Shown: positions 13,673 through 16,955 of the stretch, in pieces
How the letters are laid out: every line of letters begins with the position of its first letter
Position numbering within the stretch: position 1 is the first letter of the stretch
Origin: Cytophagales bacterium
Lineage (GTDB): Bacteria; Bacteroidota; Bacteroidia; Cytophagales; Cyclobacteriaceae
Reading direction: 5' to 3'
DNA length: 16,955 nucleotides
NCBI GenBank assembly: GCA_027317105.1
Contig: DAHVFH010000053.1
Span: 1-16,955, forward strand
Position numbers and translations under genes: made by a program
The notes under the pieces: model-generated
Databases searched by the model: none
Seen by the model: the letters and a program-made list of their open reading frames with translations, nothing else
What the model was told of the DNA's origin: nothing

Positions 13673-15244
13673 TTATTTTTTTAAATACCTACCTACTACT
13701 GATTCAGCACAACGTTCGCCATCCATGGCAGCAGACACGATGCCTCCTGCATAACCAGCGCCTTCTGCACAGGGGAATAGCCTTTTGATCTGCGGATGTT
13801 CCAGCGTTTGCTTATCCCTCGGAATACGAACCGGGGAGGAAGTTCGGCTCTCCACTCCCACAATTTGAGCCTCGTTGGTCATATAACCCTTCATCATACT
13901 GCCAAAGTTCCGGAAACCTTGTTTTAAACTTTGGAAAACAAAGTCAGGAAGCACTTCTTTTAATTCAACCGAACAAAGTCCCGGCTGGTAGGAAGTTTCC
14001 AATAATGAACTCGAACTTCTTTCGTCAACAAAATCCATGAGCCTTTGGGCTGGTGCACTTTGTTTATTTCCTGCTAGCGAACAGGCTCTCCGCTCCACTT
14101 CCATCTGAAAATGCATACCGGCCAACGGACCGTATTTTTCAAACGGCTTAAAATCCCTTTCACCTACTGCTACCACAATTCCGGAGTTGGCAAATCTTGA
14201 GTCCCTTCGGGAAGGGCTCATTCCATTTACAACCACTTCGCCAGGGGCTGTTGCGGCAGGGACAATGAATCCTCCTGGACACATACAGAATGAAAACACA
14301 CCTCTTTCTACGCCCGCCACTTTTGCTTGATGAACCAAGGAATAGGAAGAAGCCGGAAGAAATTTACCACGGTCTATTGCACAATGATATTGAATTTTGT
14401 CAATGAGGTTTTGTTGGTGCTCCACCCTCACGCCAATAGCAAAAGGCTTGGCTTCTATCTGGACTTTTTTTTGATGCAACAAATGGTAAATATCACGGGC
14501 AGAATGCCCAATGGCCAAGATCACCGCTTCACCCTTATGGGATGTCCCGTCTGCGGTGATCACGCCTTCTATTTCATCAAAAGACAAAATTAAATCGACC
14601 ATCTTAGCTTCAAAATGAATTTCACCTCCAGCCTGAAGAATGGTTTCGCGTAATGCCGCTACAATTTGGGGAAGTTTATTGGTGCCAATATGCGGATGGG
14701 CGTCAAACAAAATTTCCTCACTGGCGCCATGCCGAATGAATATTTCCAAGATCCGGTTTACATCACCACGCTTCGTTGAGCGGGTGTAGAGCTTGCCATC
14801 AGAATACGTACCTGCCCCTCCCTCGCCAAAACAATAGTTTGATTCAGGGTTAACAACATGTTCTTTATTAATTGCAGCAATATCACGCCTGCGCGCCTGC
14901 ACATCTTTGCCGCGCTCGAAAAGGATTGGCTTCATACCCAATTCAATTAAGCGCAAGGCCGCGAACAAACCTGATGGCCCAGTGCCCACAATAACCACCC
15001 GTGGCTTATCCCTCACGAAAGGATAATCCCTTTTATGAAAGCCAGAAGTTTGTTTACCGATTGGTACGAGTTCCACCTGTACTTTTACTAGTACATTTTT
15101 GCCTCTGGCATCAATCGATCTTCTTACTGGACGAAGAAATACTTGCTCAGGATTAGCCTTTACTTTTTTGTATAAGGTAGGCATGAAGCGTGTTTCATCA
15201 AACGCCTCTTCAGGGCTAATAGTAATCTCGGTGTTTTTCTTCAT
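13673..15244 (-). CDS. FAD-dependent dehydrogenase (COG2509-like)
   Basis: This encodes 523 aa from the ATG at 15242-15244. An in-frame TTG at 15295 lies upstream of the predicted promoter element and is therefore unlikely. An N-terminal domain of about 80 residues precedes the FAD-binding motif VVIVGTGPSGLFAALRL (83-99), with FERG at about 109-112. The motif GEGGAGTYSDGKLYTR (140-155) is characteristic of uncharacterised FAD-dependent dehydrogenases of the COG2509/NAD(FAD)-utilising type. AIGHSARD is the second nucleotide-binding segment, and the C-terminal end has PCAEGAGYAGGIVSAAMDG. The substrate is unknown. It is divergent from tyrS. The CoA-binding gene follows after three bases and is probably co-transcribed. 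Confidence 0.88.
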   Translation of the reverse strand: MKKNTEITISPEEAFDETRFMPTLYKKVKANPEQVFLRPVRRSIDARGKNVLVKVQVELVPIGKQTSGFHKRDYPFVRDKPRVVIVGTGPSGLFAALRLIELGMKPILFERGKDVQARRRDIAAINKEHVVNPESNYCFGEGGAGTYSDGKLYTRSTKRGDVNRILEIFIRHGASEEILFDAHPHIGTNKLPQIVAALRETILQAGGEIHFEAKMVDLILSFDEIEGVITADGTSHKGEAVILAIGHSARDIYHLLHQKKVQIEAKPFAIGVRVEHQQNLIDKIQYHCAIDRGKFLPASSYSLVHQAKVAGVERGVFSFCMCPGGFIVPAATAPGEVVVNGMSPSRRDSRFANSGIVVAVGERDFKPFEKYGPLAGMHFQMEVERRACSLAGNKQSAPAQRLMDFVDERSSSSLLETSYQPGLCSVELKEVLPDFVFQSLKQGFRNFGSMMKGYMTNEAQIVGVESRTSSPVRIPRDKQTLEHPQIKRLFPCAEGAGYAGGIVSAAMDGERCAESVVGRYLKK

Positions 15245-15276
15245 AGGAAAGGTATTTATCCTTTCATTTTGTTGGA

Positions 15277-15284
15277 CAAAGATA
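15277..15284 (-). promoter_or_regulatory. Predicted -7 promoter element for the FAD dehydrogenase gene
   Basis: The complement of 15277-15284 reads TATCTTTG, an exact TAnnTTTG match. It lies 32 bp upstream of the ATG at 15244, giving a leader of about 27 nt. It supports the shorter start over the TTG at 15295, which would lie upstream of the transcript. Confidence 0.55.
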
Positions 15285-15313
15285 ATAATTACCAAAATCT
15301 TCTCTCCTCCTTT

Positions 15314-15321
15314 TATATTTG
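15314..15321 (+). promoter_or_regulatory. Predicted -7 promoter element for tyrS
   Basis: TATATTTG matches TAnnTTTG exactly, 18 bp before the ATG at 15340, giving a leader of about 13 nt. The alternative TTG start at 15319 would fall inside the element, which argues for the ATG. It lies 29 bp from the oppositely directed -7 element of the FAD gene. Confidence 0.55.
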
Positions 15322-15339
15322 CATTTTGTAGTTCACTAT

Positions 15340-16629
15340 ATGAAGCAGAATTTTGTTGAAGAACTTCGATGGCGCGGCATGCTGCACGATATCATGCCCG
15401 GAACAGAAGAGCAGTTACTTAAAGAAAGAACGGCTGGTTATATTGGCTTTGACCCCACAGCCGACTCGTTGCATATTGGAAACTTGGTGCAGATCATGAC
15501 CTTGGTACATTTTCAAGGTGCAGGCCATAAACCCTTCGCCCTGGTAGGTGGAGCGACCGGAATGGTGGGCGATCCTTCGGGGAAGTCAGCAGAGCGAAAT
15601 CTATTATCTGAAGATCTCTTGCAGCACAACCAGGATTGTGTAAAAAAGCAACTTGAGAAGTTTATTGATTTTTCTCTTTCTGCCAATAGCGCTGAGATGG
15701 TGAATAATTATGATTGGTTCAAGGAGCTTCGTTTTCTTGATTTCATACGAGATGTAGGAAAACACCTTTCCATAAACTATATGATGGCGAAAGACTCGGT
15801 ACAAAATCGTTTGGAAACAGGCCTTTCCTTTACTGAATTCAGCTACCAACTTGTGCAAGGCTATGATTTTTATTGGCTCTTTAAAAACAAAAATTGCAAA
15901 CTTCAAATGGGCGGTTCCGATCAGTGGGGCAACATTGTAACCGGCACAGAATTAATACGCAGAAAAGATGGTGGCGAAGCTTTCGCCTTGACTACCCCCC
16001 TAATCAAAAAAGCAGACGGTACTAAATTCGGAAAAACCGAACAAGGCAATGTGTGGCTCGATCCTAAGAAAACCTCACCCTACAAGTTCTATCAATACTG
16101 GCTTAATGCTTCTGATGAAGACACGGCCAGCTTTATAAAAATTTTTACCCAAAAAAATAAAATCGAAATCGATGCATTGATTGCGGAACACATGCAGTCG
16201 CCTCACTTAAGAGTACTTCAAAATGCACTAGCCAAAGACATAACGGCAAGAGTGCATTCACAAGCGAATGTAGAAAAGGCCATAAAAGCATCTTCGATTT
16301 TATTTGGCAACTCGGTTACCGAAGATTTGCTAAACCTTGACGAGGATACCTTCCTTAGCGTATTCGAAGGTATCCCTCAAATAGGCATTTCGAAATCAAC
16401 CTATCAATCCTGCTCCTCCGTTGTTGAGCTTCTTTCGGAAGTAACACAAGGAAAAATATTTTCTTCAAAGGGTGAGGCCCGGAAAATGATTGCGGCCAGT
16501 GGTGTAAGTATCAACAAACAAAAAGTAGAAGATGGAACTAAAAATCCGGATTATGAATTTTTGCAACATCGTTTTTTGTTAGTGCAAAAAGGAAAGAAAA
16601 ATTATTTTTTAATTGAACTAATCGATTAG
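15340..16629 (+). CDS. tyrS: Tyrosyl-tRNA synthetase
   Basis: This 429-aa class I aminoacyl-tRNA synthetase attaches tyrosine to tRNA-Tyr. The first class I signature is DPTADSLHIGNLVQI (38-52), with HIGN for HIGH. GGATGMVGDPSGKSAER (70-86) and QLVQGYDFYWLF (170-181) belong to the tyrosine pocket. GGSDQWGNIVTG (191-202) is the TyrRS signature. KFGKT (229-233) replaces KMSKS, as is usual in bacterial TyrRS. The C-terminus has an S4-like RNA-binding domain (about 360-429). The length is normal. The ATG at 15340 is chosen because a -7 promoter element overlaps the upstream TTG. The next gene begins one base after the stop, so it is probably co-transcribed. Confidence 0.96.
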   Translation: MKQNFVEELRWRGMLHDIMPGTEEQLLKERTAGYIGFDPTADSLHIGNLVQIMTLVHFQGAGHKPFALVGGATGMVGDPSGKSAERNLLSEDLLQHNQDCVKKQLEKFIDFSLSANSAEMVNNYDWFKELRFLDFIRDVGKHLSINYMMAKDSVQNRLETGLSFTEFSYQLVQGYDFYWLFKNKNCKLQMGGSDQWGNIVTGTELIRRKDGGEAFALTTPLIKKADGTKFGKTEQGNVWLDPKKTSPYKFYQYWLNASDEDTASFIKIFTQKNKIEIDALIAEHMQSPHLRVLQNALAKDITARVHSQANVEKAIKASSILFGNSVTEDLLNLDEDTFLSVFEGIPQIGISKSTYQSCSSVVELLSEVTQGKIFSSKGEARKMIAASGVSINKQKVEDGTKNPDYEFLQHRFLLVQKGKKNYFLIELID

Positions 16630-16630
16630 A

Positions 16631-16955
16631 ATGCTTAAGGACTGGAGTGAGGAACTTAAAAACATGCAGTTCCGAATTTATTTACTGCTGAGTTTTTTAG
16701 GGTTAGCCCTATTTGTGCTGTATCTCCCCTACTTTTTTAATCATGTGCTTTTAGACAAACCTGGCGTTCGGTTGAACGATCCTATTTTATCCCTTTTTAC
16801 CCCACATAATTGGTCAACTGAAATATTTATAGCCCTTTATTTTTGTACAGCCATTACCTTTATCAATAATTTTAAAAAACCCAAAAAGATATTAGTGGTG
16901 CTGCAAGTCTATGTTGTGGTGAATTTTCTCCGGATTGTTACACTTTATTTATTTA
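16631..16955 (+). CDS. Partial multi-pass membrane protein, possibly PAP2-related/sphingomyelin-synthase-like
   Basis: An ATG one base after the tyrS stop opens a frame that runs off the right edge (108 codons visible). A short amphipathic start (MLKDWSEEL) is followed by a membrane segment (about 14-35), a loop with DKPGVRLNDPILSLF (about 42-56), a second segment (about 64-77), a basic turn KKPKK and a third hydrophobic stretch containing NFLRIVTLYLF. From memory, the R..T.YL pattern after an Leu-rich helix resembles proteins of the PAP2_C (sphingomyelin-synthase-like phosphotransferase) family, common in Bacteroidota. The catalytic histidines would lie beyond the window, so this is a weak assignment. 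That it is a membrane protein is well supported. Confidence 0.7.
   Translation, partial: MLKDWSEELKNMQFRIYLLLSFLGLALFVLYLPYFFNHVLLDKPGVRLNDPILSLFTPHNWSTEIFIALYFCTAITFINNFKKPKKILVVLQVYVVVNFLRIVTLYLF

Overview
The window looks like chromosomal DNA of a Bacteroidota bacterium, probably of the Cytophagales type. Three observations support this. The gene order parA-parB-DUF5683-dapB-lepB is typical of that phylum. Several genes are preceded by the Bacteroidota promoter element TAnnTTTG (upstream of parA, lepB, apaG, the coiled-coil gene, the FAD oxidoreductase gene and tyrS). Shine-Dalgarno sequences are mostly absent. No rRNA, tRNA, CRISPR array, prophage or complete insertion sequence is visible.

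Layout. At the left edge (3-119) is what appears to be the C-terminal tail of an IS630-type transposase, which directly abuts a converging lipoprotein gene (120-818, minus). A structured 254-bp divergent intergenic region follows. It holds two adjacent hairpins, a near-perfect palindrome and a cluster of parS-like half-sites. Next comes the tightly packed plus-strand cluster parA, parB, a DUF5683 membrane protein and dapB, then lepB with its own promoter. ung (minus) converges on lepB and diverges from apaG (plus), whose promoter lies so close that the mRNA may be leaderless. A SAM methyltransferase and a membrane-anchored coiled-coil protein follow on the plus strand.

From 8462 to 12637 all genes are on the minus strand: a 477-aa conserved soluble protein of unknown function, a TerB-like protein with a clear terminator, a Gfo/Idh/MocA oxidoreductase, and a PPK2 polyphosphate kinase whose stop overlaps the oxidoreductase start. 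A plus-strand secreted NTF2-like protein sits at 12789-13280. The minus-strand pair at 13304-15244 encodes an FAD-dependent dehydrogenase (COG2509-like) followed, after one codon and in the same frame, by a CoA-binding-type Rossmann protein that starts with TTG. tyrS (plus) diverges from this pair and is followed by a truncated multi-pass membrane protein, possibly a PAP2-related/sphingomyelin-synthase-like enzyme, that runs off the right edge.

Most of the window is housekeeping: chromosome segregation, lysine/diaminopimelate synthesis, protein export, uracil repair and tyrosyl-tRNA charging. I do not see a clear new defence or mobile system. The most interesting signals are the parA upstream region, the uncharacterised 477-aa protein, the transposase tail abutting the lipoprotein gene, the stop/TTG junction between the FAD and CoA-binding genes, and the apparently leaderless apaG.
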